A stretch of DNA of 64,000 nucleotides, taken from NCBI RefSeq assembly GCF_021655555.1, contig NZ_AP023086.1:1498001-1562000 (forward strand), in the 5' to 3' direction. Below are positions 28,158-37,206 of the stretch, one piece after another. This stretch comes from Marinagarivorans cellulosilyticus (GTDB taxonomy: Bacteria > Pseudomonadota > Gammaproteobacteria > Pseudomonadales > Cellvibrionaceae). The notes beneath the pieces are model-generated. The model saw only the letters and a list, made by a program, of their open reading frames with translations. It was not told the DNA's origin and did not search any database. Both the position numbers and the translations under genes were made by a program. Position 1 is the stretch's first letter; every line of letters starts with the position of its first letter.

Positions 28158-30815
28158 ATGTTCAAGCGCGCTCTCATTGCAACCCTGGCTTTTAGCCTTG
28201 CGGGGTGCATGGGCACGACAACAGAAGAAAGTAGCTCCAGCATAAGTAGTTCGCTGGCGACCATAAGCAGTAGTCGCTCAAGCTTGCCGCAAACTGCATC
28301 TTCTGTGTTTAGCTCTATCGCTCCCAGCTCGGTTAACTCTGTAATATCTTCATCGTCAATTATTTCGAACAGTTCATCGCCGGCTGCGGTGGCTATTCCT
28401 AGCAAAATACAGTCTGAAGACTTTACCGGTTATCAAGATTCCACCCCAGAAAACAAAGGAAATTGCGGCCCCAATCAGCCTGTAGATATGCAGCCTGTTA
28501 TTGAGGGCAATATAGGGATGTGCGACATTAATTGGACGGCGGCCGGAGAATGGTTGGAGTATCAAGTTACTGTAGCAACGCAGCAGCGCTTTGAAGTTGT
28601 TGTTAGCTTGGCTTCGCTCGGGCAGGGCAAAAGCATGAGTGTTTATGTGAGTGGTGATTTGGTTGGAGAAGTGCTTGCACCAGCTCTTGGGTGGGCAACC
28701 TACAGAAATCTCAATGTTGGGAGTTTGGTTCTGCCTGCTGGCGAGCACACCGTGCGTGTAGTGATGAATACGGGCGGCCTAAATTTTAATTTTATTCAAT
28801 TCAAAAAAGAAACACTTTCAGTCAGTTCGTCTAGCGCTCAATCGTCACTGCCTTCGGCAGATAATTTGAGGCTCGGTCGCAATGAGTGGGAGGGGCAATG
28901 CGCGAACTGCCATGGCCTTGATGGCCAAGGTGGTGTGGCATTCGAACGCCCAATTAATTTATTGCAAAAAACGCGCAGTGAATGGATTGATTATATTTAC
29001 AATTTTATGCCATTAGGTAACAGCGCCAAAGTGGCTTGTGATGTGGAGTGCTCCACTTTGGTTACCGACTTTATGTTGGCCGGTTACCCTGGTACCGAGC
29101 TAGAAGACGTGAGTTGTAACGGTGAGGTCGAAGATCATTTAAATCCACCTATCCGCCTTTTAACAACGAAACAGTATGAGTTATTAATTGGTGATGTTTT
29201 TTCTGCGTTAAATCTAAACCTTGATAATCTATTCCCACAAAAACTCATGAAGGACAGCCTAGTTGGCGGCTTCACTAATAATTCTGGTGTTGTTGTGGAT
29301 AACAATAACTTGGATGATTTGCTGGCGGTAGCCGATAAGGTTGGCGATGCCGCAGCGAGCCAATTTAGCCGTTTAGTGGCTTGCGGTACTACCGATAATT
29401 GTATTGAACAGTTTGTGCTGCAATACGGCAGGCACTTATTTCGTGACGCGCCAACAAATACCCAAATTACGCAATTGATGAATTTATTTAAAGAGGCAAG
29501 TAATACAGCGCAAGGAATAAAATCTGTAGTTATGGCGTTATTGCTTTCGCCGCAAACGGTGTATCAATATGAAAGCGCAGTGGATACCCGCACGTTATTA
29601 CCTGGGCGAGAATTAGCAGCGCGTTTAAGTTTTATGATTTGGAATGCCGCACCCGATGAAGCATTATTAAATAAAGCTAATAGTGGCGCGCTAAATACCA
29701 AAGCAGGTGTTATTCAGGTTGCAAATGAAATGCTGAAGGATGCTCGCGCAACGCAGGGGCTACGCCAATTCTACCAGGATTATCTGCATATCGACCCAAG
29801 TTTTAATTTATTGGCTGGCGCTGGCGGTACGACGAGTGCACCTAAGGGGGAGTGCTCAACCACAGCGCAATGTAAGCAGCTATACGACGGCGCTACAGAC
29901 TGTAATAACGGCGTTGGTGGTATATGTTATTGCGGTAATGATGCGTGCTCTCAAGTGAGCTCGGTAGGGAATAGCGGTGTTGAATTTGGTATTAATGGTC
30001 GCCAAGCTGCAGAAGATATTACTCGTTTTACTAGCTATTTAACGCGCGAAAGTGAAGGTACATTCCAAGATCTTTTATTATCCCGAAAAGCGTTTGTTGA
30101 TAATACAACGGCAAAAATCTATGGCGTTAGTGATCAGCAGTTGGCCTCAGGTAATAAATACCTGGGTGGCTCCAAAGTCATGTTGGATGAAAATCAGCGT
30201 GCAGGCTTATTAACCCGCATTGGTTTTGTTCTTCATGGCGGCGGGCAAGCAGTTGGCTTAGCCAGCCCAACCGATCGCGGCATTGTGGTGCGTAAAACTG
30301 TTTTGTGCCAAGAACTACCAGAGGCGCCTGGCGATGTGGCTTTCCCCGATTTACCAGACCCTGCCGAAAAAACATGGGTAGAAGTTGTTAAAGAGGTTCA
30401 CCTCGCAGGGGACACCGTATGCAGCCGCTGCCACAAACCTATGGATTTAGTGGGTTTTGGTTTCGAGCATTACACCTTAAATGGCCAATATATTGATACA
30501 TACCCCAATGGCAAACCGGTGGATGCTAGTGGCGAGTTTTATCCTATTGATGGCTTTCCAGCACAAAACCTTGATGGCCAAAGTTTTTCTGATGGTATTG
30601 GTTTAAGCGAACTTATTGCCGGTAGCGATACCGCGGCGGAGTGTTTCTCTTTGCGTTGGGTTAATTACTCGATGGCGCGCGATACCAATAATAGCGAGGA
30701 TGCTTGTGCGGTAGAGCAAGTTGCCGCAGATTTTAAGGCTAACAATTACTCTTTAAGTGAATTAATTGTGTCTATTGTTAGTAACCCTGCGTTTCGCTTT
30801 CGCAACCCTGAATAA
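28158..30815 (+). CDS. DUF1592-family c-type cytochrome lipoprotein with CBM6-like domain
   Basis: An 885-residue exported lipoprotein: signal with lipobox LAGC, a poly-serine linker (about residues 25-75), a CBM6-like carbohydrate-binding module (QSEDFTGYQ...FNFIQFKK, about 80-215), a cytochrome c motif CANCH at residue 248, then the DUF1587/DUF1592/DUF1588/DUF1585 series. A second CxxCH, CSRCH at 755, lies in the DUF1585 part, and a Cys-rich insert (six or more Cys) occurs near 560-600. The family is best known from planctomycetes and has no established function. It pairs with the DUF1552 gene 20 bases downstream. Confidence 0.85.
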   Translation: MFKRALIATLAFSLAGCMGTTTEESSSSISSSLATISSSRSSLPQTASSVFSSIAPSSVNSVISSSSIISNSSSPAAVAIPSKIQSEDFTGYQDSTPENKGNCGPNQPVDMQPVIEGNIGMCDINWTAAGEWLEYQVTVATQQRFEVVVSLASLGQGKSMSVYVSGDLVGEVLAPALGWATYRNLNVGSLVLPAGEHTVRVVMNTGGLNFNFIQFKKETLSVSSSSAQSSLPSADNLRLGRNEWEGQCANCHGLDGQGGVAFERPINLLQKTRSEWIDYIYNFMPLGNSAKVACDVECSTLVTDFMLAGYPGTELEDVSCNGEVEDHLNPPIRLLTTKQYELLIGDVFSALNLNLDNLFPQKLMKDSLVGGFTNNSGVVVDNNNLDDLLAVADKVGDAAASQFSRLVACGTTDNCIEQFVLQYGRHLFRDAPTNTQITQLMNLFKEASNTAQGIKSVVMALLLSPQTVYQYESAVDTRTLLPGRELAARLSFMIWNAAPDEALLNKANSGALNTKAGVIQVANEMLKDARATQGLRQFYQDYLHIDPSFNLLAGAGGTTSAPKGECSTTAQCKQLYDGATDCNNGVGGICYCGNDACSQVSSVGNSGVEFGINGRQAAEDITRFTSYLTRESEGTFQDLLLSRKAFVDNTTAKIYGVSDQQLASGNKYLGGSKVMLDENQRAGLLTRIGFVLHGGGQAVGLASPTDRGIVVRKTVLCQELPEAPGDVAFPDLPDPAEKTWVEVVKEVHLAGDTVCSRCHKPMDLVGFGFEHYTLNGQYIDTYPNGKPVDASGEFYPIDGFPAQNLDGQSFSDGIGLSELIAGSDTAAECFSLRWVNYSMARDTNNSEDACAVEQVAADFKANNYSLSELIVSIVSNPAFRFRNPE

Positions 30816-30835
30816 CAGCACGAGGAACTATCGTC

Positions 30836-32239
30836 ATGTCACACAATGATAAATACACACGCCGCGCCCTATTAGGGCGTGTTGGTGGCGCAGCTGCTGT
30901 TACGGCATTAACGCCATTTTTACCTTATACAGAAGCCGAAGCAGCGGTTGCGGCTAAGCCTAGGTATTGCTATTGGTTTACCCCTGTGAACCCCAAAAGT
31001 AGTTTGGTGGATCCTACTTTATCGACGTCAACGGCTGAAGAAAGCAATTTAAACTTTCGCGGTGCCTATACTGACCTCAACAGTATGAATAATAAAATGT
31101 CGCTGTATCGCGGCCTTACCAACATGGCGCGCAAAGATGGTGATCTCGGTGGTGGTCACCGCGATTCTTGGGTAAGCATGCTCGTGGGAGCGGCTCCTAA
31201 AAGGGGGCGCGTTTCTGCTGGCGGTACTGATTTAGGTGGCGGCGCGGGCATTGGTAATTATTCATCAATTGACCAGTTCATTGCCAATGAATTACCAAAA
31301 TCAGGCGTTACCACGCCGCTAAAAGATATTCGTTTTGGTTGGGAGCACGCGAAAGATGGTTTAAATAGTGTTTCTTTTTATAAGGGGGCAGAGCAACTAC
31401 GCGATGGCCAACCGAGCCGTCTTTTTAAGCGTATGTTCGATGTATCCGGTCAAGGTGGCGCGGGTTTAGATCAAACCTACAAAAAGAATGTACTCGACTA
31501 TGTTTATGGCGATTTAAAACGTGTGCAGGGTAAGTTAACTGCTGACGATCGCATACGCTTGGAAAAGCATTTAGATTCAATTGATGAAGTTCAGCGGGTT
31601 ATTAGTGCGGCAGAGAGTAATTCGGGGAGTTGTGAAATTCCTGATAGCTTAGAGAATAATGTTATCCGGTTAGATCAAGCAGTATTAGCTTTTAGTAAGT
31701 TAACCGCGCTAGCTTTTAATTGTGATTTAACCCGTGTAGCAGGCGGGCAGTTTCTGCCATACCAAGGTGGTAACTCTTACCATAAAATACAGGCTCAGGG
31801 GTTAAATACATTAGGTAATAAAGTCAATGCAACATGGCATTCGGCCACCCATGATAAAGGCGGTAGCGGTGCGGATGTTTCTGCATTTATTCGCGGCGTG
31901 CAAAAGTACCGCTGTAAGATGTATTTAGACCTTATCAATGAATTAAATTCATTTGATGAACCTACGGGCGGTACTTTGTTAGATAGCAGCATTGTTCATT
32001 GGTATGTGGAAATATCTAAAGATCACAAAGTAAGCGACTTGTTTAACCTTATTGCGGGTGGTGCAGGTCACTTTAAAATGGGTAAGCAATTTATTGTTGG
32101 AGGTAAAACGGGGGATAACGCCAACGCGACCCAAAACATGCTGCTAACCTCTATTGCAAATGCAATGGGTCTGCCTATTCAAAACTTTGGTGAAGCTAAA
32201 TACCATAATGGACCTGTTCCGAATAAATATTTAGCTTAA
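30836..32239 (+). CDS. Tat-exported DUF1552 protein
   Basis: A 467-residue protein whose N-terminus has a twin-arginine signal (YTRRALLGRVGGAAAV). The mature part matches DUF1552 (RGLTNMARKDGDLGGGHRDSW, SIDQFIA, HWYVEISKDH, IAGGAGHFKMG), a family related to the alkaline-phosphatase/DUF1501 group. Function is unknown. Its constant linkage to DUF1592 cytochrome proteins suggests that the pair form one exported complex. Export folded by Tat fits a cofactor or metal-binding enzyme. Confidence 0.88.
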   Translation: MSHNDKYTRRALLGRVGGAAAVTALTPFLPYTEAEAAVAAKPRYCYWFTPVNPKSSLVDPTLSTSTAEESNLNFRGAYTDLNSMNNKMSLYRGLTNMARKDGDLGGGHRDSWVSMLVGAAPKRGRVSAGGTDLGGGAGIGNYSSIDQFIANELPKSGVTTPLKDIRFGWEHAKDGLNSVSFYKGAEQLRDGQPSRLFKRMFDVSGQGGAGLDQTYKKNVLDYVYGDLKRVQGKLTADDRIRLEKHLDSIDEVQRVISAAESNSGSCEIPDSLENNVIRLDQAVLAFSKLTALAFNCDLTRVAGGQFLPYQGGNSYHKIQAQGLNTLGNKVNATWHSATHDKGGSGADVSAFIRGVQKYRCKMYLDLINELNSFDEPTGGTLLDSSIVHWYVEISKDHKVSDLFNLIAGGAGHFKMGKQFIVGGKTGDNANATQNMLLTSIANAMGLPIQNFGEAKYHNGPVPNKYLA

Positions 32240-32240
32240 T

Positions 32241-32272
32241 AAAAAGGGGCAACATTGCGTTGCCCTTTTTTA
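32241..32272. terminator. Terminator between DUF1552 gene and aroE
   Basis: GGGCAAC at 32247-32253 pairs with GTTGCCC at 32259-32265 around a 5-base loop, with six T after it and A residues before it, so it can serve both the DUF1552 gene and the convergent aroE. Confidence 0.88.
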
Positions 32273-32278
32273 TTGTCG

Positions 32279-33100
32279 CTATTGGTTGCGCAGCGCATCA
32301 ATTACTGGCGTTATATCCGGCATAACACCCCGCCAAAGCTGAAAAGACTCGGCAGCTTGGCCGACCAACATACCTAGGCCATCTGTTAATAGTGAAACGT
32401 TCTGCTGTTTAGCCCACAAAAGAAATGGCGTTAATTTCTTGGAGTACATCATGTCGTAGGCGCCAGTGTTTTTATTATTGGCAAAAATGCTCTCGGGCAC
32501 CGGGGGTAACTCGCCGGCTAAGCTCGCAGAGGTACCGTTAATAACGGTGTCAAATTCATAGCCGGTTAAATCATCAAAACCGCAGGCGCGAATATTGCCG
32601 TAGTTATCGAAAATATCGGCAAGCATTTGTGCTTTTGCCACAGTGCGGTTAGCAATAACCACTTCTTTTGGTTGCTGGGCTAATAATGGCTCTAATATGC
32701 CGCGCACGGCACCACCAGCCCCCAATACTAAAATTTTTGCGTTTTTTAGTAAAAAGCAATTGCGCTGTAAATCATTGATAAGGCCTGCGCCGTCGGTGGT
32801 ATCCCCTAATATGCTGCCATCAGTTTGTTGGATCAGTGTATTTACCGCTCCTGCAAGCTGTGCGCGTGGGGTGAGTTGATCTGGAAAGGTAAAAGCGTTT
32901 TCTTTAAACGGTACCGTCACGTTTAGCCCTTTACCGCCACTGGTAAAAAAACGTTTTACATCTTTTTCAAAGTGGCCTAGCTCAATGAGTATTTTTTCGT
33001 AACTCAGCTTTTGCTGGGTTTGTTTTGCAAACAAGGTATGGATTGCAGGGGACTTCGAGTGTGCAATGGGGTTGCCAACAACGGCATAGCGATCTTGCAT
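32279..33100 (-). CDS. aroE: Shikimate dehydrogenase
   Basis: A 273-residue enzyme that reduces 3-dehydroshikimate with NADPH in the aromatic amino acid pathway. It has the substrate motif NPIAHSKSP at residues 9-17, the catalytic Lys in NVTVPFKE, the Asp in DTTDGAG, and the nucleotide-binding loop LGAGGAVRG. Length and motifs match AroE closely. It follows tsaC with a 44-base gap; tsaC-aroE linkage is common in gammaproteobacteria. Confidence 0.95.
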   Translation of the reverse strand: MQDRYAVVGNPIAHSKSPAIHTLFAKQTQQKLSYEKILIELGHFEKDVKRFFTSGGKGLNVTVPFKENAFTFPDQLTPRAQLAGAVNTLIQQTDGSILGDTTDGAGLINDLQRNCFLLKNAKILVLGAGGAVRGILEPLLAQQPKEVVIANRTVAKAQMLADIFDNYGNIRACGFDDLTGYEFDTVINGTSASLAGELPPVPESIFANNKNTGAYDMMYSKKLTPFLLWAKQQNVSLLTDGLGMLVGQAAESFQLWRGVMPDITPVIDALRNQ

Positions 33101-33144
33101 TAATTCGTATCCTAGAGTGTTAAGTATAAATAGCGCACAGAGTG

Positions 33145-33750
33145 TTAGCTGGCACGGATTATTTTTCCGGTTATTAAATGCTGAATTTGGCTGGGTTTAT
33201 TCGCATTACCTACAATGCCAGGGCAATAGCGTAATTGGTGACCAAAACGGTTGTTGGTGAAATAGCAGCGCGCTTTAAGGTTTGTGGTTGCAGGTTGCAG
33301 GCCTTGTGGATTTGCCGAGGTTGATACTATTGGGCTACCTAAGCGATAACACAGTGCCTTTACAACGGGGTGCGTGGTTACCCTTACAGCTACAGTATCA
33401 AAGTCGCCGTGTATAAAAGCGGGGACGCGATTGTGATGCGGAATTAACCAGGTCTGTGGGCCGGGCCAGCTTTTTTGTAGTTGTGCCTTGTGTGTATCGC
33501 TTAAATCGTGAAGTAAAAAATCGAGCTGCTTTACATGGCCGGCAATCAAAATTACGCCTTTAGCTTGCGCGCGATTTTTTAACTGTAGGATCTTTTCAAC
33601 AGCACTGCGGTTAAATGGGTCGCAGCCCAAGCCCCATACTGCTTCTGTAGGGTAAGCAATAACTTCTCCTGCAGCTAAAGCATTCGCACATTGCGTGATG
33701 TTGGGGTTAGCTAGGTAGAGGCGCTCTGAGTCTGTATGTGGTGTAGTCAT
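33145..33750 (-). CDS. tsaC: Threonylcarbamoyl-AMP synthase TsaC
   Basis: A 201-residue YrdC/Sua5-fold enzyme that makes threonylcarbamoyl-AMP for the tRNA modification t6A. The signatures YPTEAVWGLGCDP, LKNRAQAKGVIL, WPGPQTW and PIVSTSANPQG are all present. It is the short form without the Sua5 C-terminal domain. I start at the ATG at 33750, preceded by AGG; a TTG at 33762 would add four residues. Confidence 0.93.
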   Translation of the reverse strand: MTTPHTDSERLYLANPNITQCANALAAGEVIAYPTEAVWGLGCDPFNRSAVEKILQLKNRAQAKGVILIAGHVKQLDFLLHDLSDTHKAQLQKSWPGPQTWLIPHHNRVPAFIHGDFDTVAVRVTTHPVVKALCYRLGSPIVSTSANPQGLQPATTNLKARCYFTNNRFGHQLRYCPGIVGNANKPSQIQHLITGKIIRAS

Positions 33751-33908
33751 AAGCCTAATCAAACTGCTATAGGGTTAAATGCGGCAAGTTACCGTAATTG
33801 ACGCAAGGGCTCAAGCTTCCTGTAATTAAGGGGTATCCATTGGGTTGGCAGCTGTCACAATTTACTTATAAGATAGGGTTTACCTGTATTCAAATAAGGG
33901 GTGTTACT

Positions 33909-34490
33909 ATGTTATGGCTTTCGATATCGACTTTAACCAAGACGCTGCGCGCGATGGTATTGGGGGGCTTGGTATTGGCATTGTTTTCCTGTGCCGCAGC
34001 GCCTACAACGCAAACCGAGGCTCCAGATAAAATCACTTACGACATGAATAGCTGGCGAGATGTTATCCCCAGTAATTGTGCGCGTTACTTTGATGGTTGC
34101 AATAATTGCATGCGCAGCGATGCGCAAAGTATGGCGGCCTGTACCCGCAAGGCGTGCTTCGAGTACAGCATGCCGCGCTGTTTAGATTCGCAGCCGGTAG
34201 AAACTGAAACTACTAGTTACAAAAAAGTGATTTATCAGTGTGATGACGATGTAGTGTTATCGGTTTTTTATGGGGAGTATCGTTCAGATGATTTGCGTAT
34301 TAAGTTAACGCCAGAGCAAATATATTTGAGTGATGGCGGTACTCATACGGCACATTTATTATCGCGAGAGCGCTCGGCTTCAGGTGAAAAGTATCGCAGT
34401 AAAGAAATCACTTTTCACGCTAAAGGCCAAAGCGCTACAGTACTTAAAGACGGCAAGGTGTCTTATCAAAACTGTACGCTTACCCCTTAA
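33909..34490 (+). CDS. MliC-domain lipoprotein with Cys-rich N-terminal module
   Basis: A 193-residue predicted lipoprotein: the signal ends in lipobox LFSC. A Cys-rich module follows with six Cys spaced C-6-C-2-C-10-C-4-C-7-C (NCARYFDGC...MPRC). The C-terminal ~85 residues match the MliC fold (YQCDDDVVLSVFYGE, SASGEKYRSKEITFHAKG, final NC), which inhibits C-type lysozyme in the periplasm. The role of the Cys module is unknown. The ATG at 33909 has AAGGGGTG upstream. It is transcribed alone and converges on the symporter gene. Confidence 0.75.
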   Translation: MLWLSISTLTKTLRAMVLGGLVLALFSCAAAPTTQTEAPDKITYDMNSWRDVIPSNCARYFDGCNNCMRSDAQSMAACTRKACFEYSMPRCLDSQPVETETTSYKKVIYQCDDDVVLSVFYGEYRSDDLRIKLTPEQIYLSDGGTHTAHLLSRERSASGEKYRSKEITFHAKGQSATVLKDGKVSYQNCTLTP

Positions 34491-34504
34491 TTATTGGGGG
34501 GCGT

Positions 34505-35923
34505 TTAATCATGGCGCAGTTTTGGCGTTGCTATTAGGTTGTAGCCGCTAAAGCATGCCCAAGTTAATAAGCCTACGACAATACCTGGCAAGCCTTCATA
34601 CACATAGCTATTCCATCCTAAGTGGCGCCATACGTAGGCGCCTAAAAAACCAGCAATTAGCATGGTAATACTTGCCGCTTGTGAAGGTTTGGCTCCTAAG
34701 CATAAAACCAAAAGCAAAGGAACAAATGCACTACCTAAGCCAGACCAGGCCATAATAACTAGGTTAAAAACACTGTCGTTAGCGCTTAATGCGATACCTA
34801 GGGCGACAACGGTAAGTAACACCGTTGTCGCTTTTAAAAGCATCGTGCTTTCTGTTTTGGATTTCAGCAGGTCGTGGGTAATAGCTGCCGAGCAGCTCAG
34901 CAATAAAGAATCTGCGGTGGACATAGTAGCGGCAAAAATACCGGCCAATATTAAGCCAACCAGTACTGGCGGTAATAATTGTTGCGCCATAGTGGGCAGT
35001 GCTAGCTCCGCATCAAAACTGCCTGTATCGGCAATATAAACTCGGGCTAACATACCTACCGCCGTGGCCATGCAATAAAAAGCAATAAACCATAGGTAAT
35101 ACCAAGATTTCGCTTTTAGCATATTTTGGTTGTTGTCTAGTGTCATAAAGCGAACCATCACATGGGGTTGCCCAGCTACGGAAAACCCAGCGACTGTCCA
35201 GCCAACAAAAAACAATACAATACCGCTGATGCCATCAAAGGCTGTGCCTTTGGGCGCAAGTTGCATAAAGCCATCAATACTATGAAGGCTGTTAAGTGTT
35301 TGTGGTACGCCGCCAAGCTCTACCACTGCCATAACCAGCAATAGCGCCATCGCAAAAATCATCACGACAGACTGGGCAGCATCGGTCCAAATGGATGCGC
35401 GAATACCACCGGCAACACAATAAAGCGCTACCATTATTGCGCCAACAACTGCGCCAGCCCAGGTAGGCCAATCGAGCAAAACATGAAGGGCTTTACTGCC
35501 AGCCAACAGTTGCGCCGAGGCATAAGTTAATAAAAACGCCAGCGAAACCAAAGCAATTATTTTTTGTAAGTGAGCCTGATTACGGCCTTGCCAGGCGCTA
35601 AGAACGTGGCTGTAGCTCATGGCGCCGGTACGGCCAGCAGCTTTACGCAAACGCGAGTAAATTGTTAGCGAAGCTAAAAAGTCACCAAAAATCCAGCCTA
35701 TCATTAACCATATGGCGGCAAGGCCGGTTGAGTAGGTATAGCCAATAACGCCAATAAACATATAGCCGCTGTTATTCGTGGCAACGGCAGAAAGCCCCAC
35801 CAAGCTAGGGGCAACACTACTGCTAGCAAGGTAGTAATCTTTTTTAGTAAATTGGCTTTTACGGTAGGATAATAGCCCTACAACAACAAAGGCGAATAAA
35901 AAGGCACAAAAGGAAATAATCAT
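34505..35923 (-). CDS. Sodium:solute symporter (SSS family, PutP-like)
   Basis: A 472-residue membrane protein with about 13 hydrophobic segments. The SSS family signatures are present: AVATNNSGYMFIGVIGY near the first helices, GGIRASIWTDAAQS in the middle, and ILAGIFAATMSTADSLLL, which holds Na+-binding Ser/Thr residues. PutP-type members import proline, and relatives carry other osmolytes. It is the last gene of a run that begins with ectA, 20 bases after its upstream neighbour, so uptake of a compatible solute or amino acid is a reasonable inference. Confidence 0.85.
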   Translation of the reverse strand: MIISFCAFLFAFVVVGLLSYRKSQFTKKDYYLASSSVAPSLVGLSAVATNNSGYMFIGVIGYTYSTGLAAIWLMIGWIFGDFLASLTIYSRLRKAAGRTGAMSYSHVLSAWQGRNQAHLQKIIALVSLAFLLTYASAQLLAGSKALHVLLDWPTWAGAVVGAIMVALYCVAGGIRASIWTDAAQSVVMIFAMALLLVMAVVELGGVPQTLNSLHSIDGFMQLAPKGTAFDGISGIVLFFVGWTVAGFSVAGQPHVMVRFMTLDNNQNMLKAKSWYYLWFIAFYCMATAVGMLARVYIADTGSFDAELALPTMAQQLLPPVLVGLILAGIFAATMSTADSLLLSCSAAITHDLLKSKTESTMLLKATTVLLTVVALGIALSANDSVFNLVIMAWSGLGSAFVPLLLVLCLGAKPSQAASITMLIAGFLGAYVWRHLGWNSYVYEGLPGIVVGLLTWACFSGYNLIATPKLRHD

Positions 35924-35943
35924 AGGGTGAGCTTTATCTTATT

Positions 35944-36279
35944 TTAATTAGAGCCGCCAATCACGGGAATTGGGCTGGAGCGCGCATCGCGACCACGCAC
36001 TATACGAACCACGCCTTCGTGGGAAATAGCGACATAATTTTCCATTTCTAATACGGTTTCAAATACATCGTAGAGCTCGCTTTTGGGTAATTTCTCGTCG
36101 ACAAAAACGGTAATCGGCCGATTGGTACGCACGCGCTCACCAATGGCAATTGTTAAGTCTAAGCGCTGCCCTACGTGTTGAATAAATTGCATCAGTGTCA
36201 TGCCACCGTAAGGATTGTCGGCATAACTTGGTGCACATAATAAGCTAAATAAAACAAGGGTAGAAAATACCCGTAGCAT
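35944..36279 (-). CDS. Orphan secretin N0 (GspD/STN-like) periplasmic protein
   Basis: A 111-residue exported protein with a signal peptide (LVLFSLLCAPSYA). The mature ~90 residues resemble the N0 domain of type II secretins: RPITVFVDEKLPKSELYDVF followed by VLEMENYVAISHEG and VVRIVRGRDARSSPIPV, the usual end of that domain. There is no secretin barrel. The gene lies between a TPR membrane protein and the symporter in the ectoine run. A docking or sensor function is inferred from the domain alone. Confidence 0.68.
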   Translation of the reverse strand: MLRVFSTLVLFSLLCAPSYADNPYGGMTLMQFIQHVGQRLDLTIAIGERVRTNRPITVFVDEKLPKSELYDVFETVLEMENYVAISHEGVVRIVRGRDARSSPIPVIGGSN

Positions 36280-36297
36280 AAGGTTCTCCTGCGGTAG

Positions 36298-37206
36298 TTA
36301 ATGAGTAGAACTGATCACTCTTTCAAAAGGCTCAAAACCTTTTAATTTTTCTAGCGCTGGGTCGGTGCTTATTTCTGAGCGGTAGCTTTCGTTTTTCTCA
36401 ATGGCTTTTTCCAAAAACGATACAGACTCATCCAAATTGCCCATAGCTGCATAGGCGCAACCTAATTGATAAAACGCATGACAGTTTTCAGGGTCGATGG
36501 CCAGCGCCTGATGGCACAAGTTGGCTGCCCACTGAGGTTCATCTAGTTCCAATACAGTATCGGCTTTGTAGGTAAGGGCTTCACAGTCGTCGCTACGCAT
36601 AGTGAGCAGGCGGTCATAAACGGCTATTTTTCCTGCTGGTGAGCTTTCTTGTTGTGCACGCAACCAAAGCGATTGAACCTCTTGGGTCAGTTCAATTTCG
36701 TTTTTATTTTCTTGAATGTGCTCGGTTTTCTTCTGTACTTCTTTTTCAATAATTTCCAAGCGTTGTTCATACTGATGCACTAATCGGGAAATCTCTTCGT
36801 CGGCTAGTGAGTGTACTCGCTCTTTAATTTCTCGAATCGATGTCCAGCCAACTAACACTAAAACGGAAGTAGCACCGGCAATAAGATAAAAGAAGTAAGT
36901 GATGGTATCTGTTGCGTAAGTAACGCCGCGATCAATGGAGCTGTGTTCTCTGTCGACAATTTGTTGAATGAGTTCGTGTTTAGTTTGTGCTTGCTCGATG
37001 CGGAGTTGTTTGAGCTCGTCCAATACGTAGCGCTCTACAAACGGGTTATAGAGCGGTGCATCTAATGCTTCAACGACTTCTTCAGCTGCGCTATCTTGCG
37101 GGCTGGTGTCTCTAACGGACTCGGCCTTAGCAGTTAAAATGCTAAGGCCGAAAAGACACAATACAAAAATGCGATACGTACTTGCCGTATTTAAGAAGCT
37201 AAGCAT
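36298..37206 (-). CDS. TPR membrane protein encoded with the ectoine operon
   Basis: A 302-residue protein: signal peptide or anchor at residues 10-28, a periplasmic helical stretch, a membrane helix near 103-123 (YFFYLIAGATSVLVLVGW), a cytoplasmic or periplasmic coiled coil (130-180, rich in Glu, Lys and Gln), and C-terminal tetratricopeptide repeats (about 195-275, with ALAIDPENCHAFYQLGCAYAAMG). The start overlaps the aspartokinase stop by 16 bases, so translation is probably coupled. The molecular role is unknown. Confidence 0.7.
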   Translation of the reverse strand: MLSFLNTASTYRIFVLCLFGLSILTAKAESVRDTSPQDSAAEEVVEALDAPLYNPFVERYVLDELKQLRIEQAQTKHELIQQIVDREHSSIDRGVTYATDTITYFFYLIAGATSVLVLVGWTSIREIKERVHSLADEEISRLVHQYEQRLEIIEKEVQKKTEHIQENKNEIELTQEVQSLWLRAQQESSPAGKIAVYDRLLTMRSDDCEALTYKADTVLELDEPQWAANLCHQALAIDPENCHAFYQLGCAYAAMGNLDESVSFLEKAIEKNESYRSEISTDPALEKLKGFEPFERVISSTH

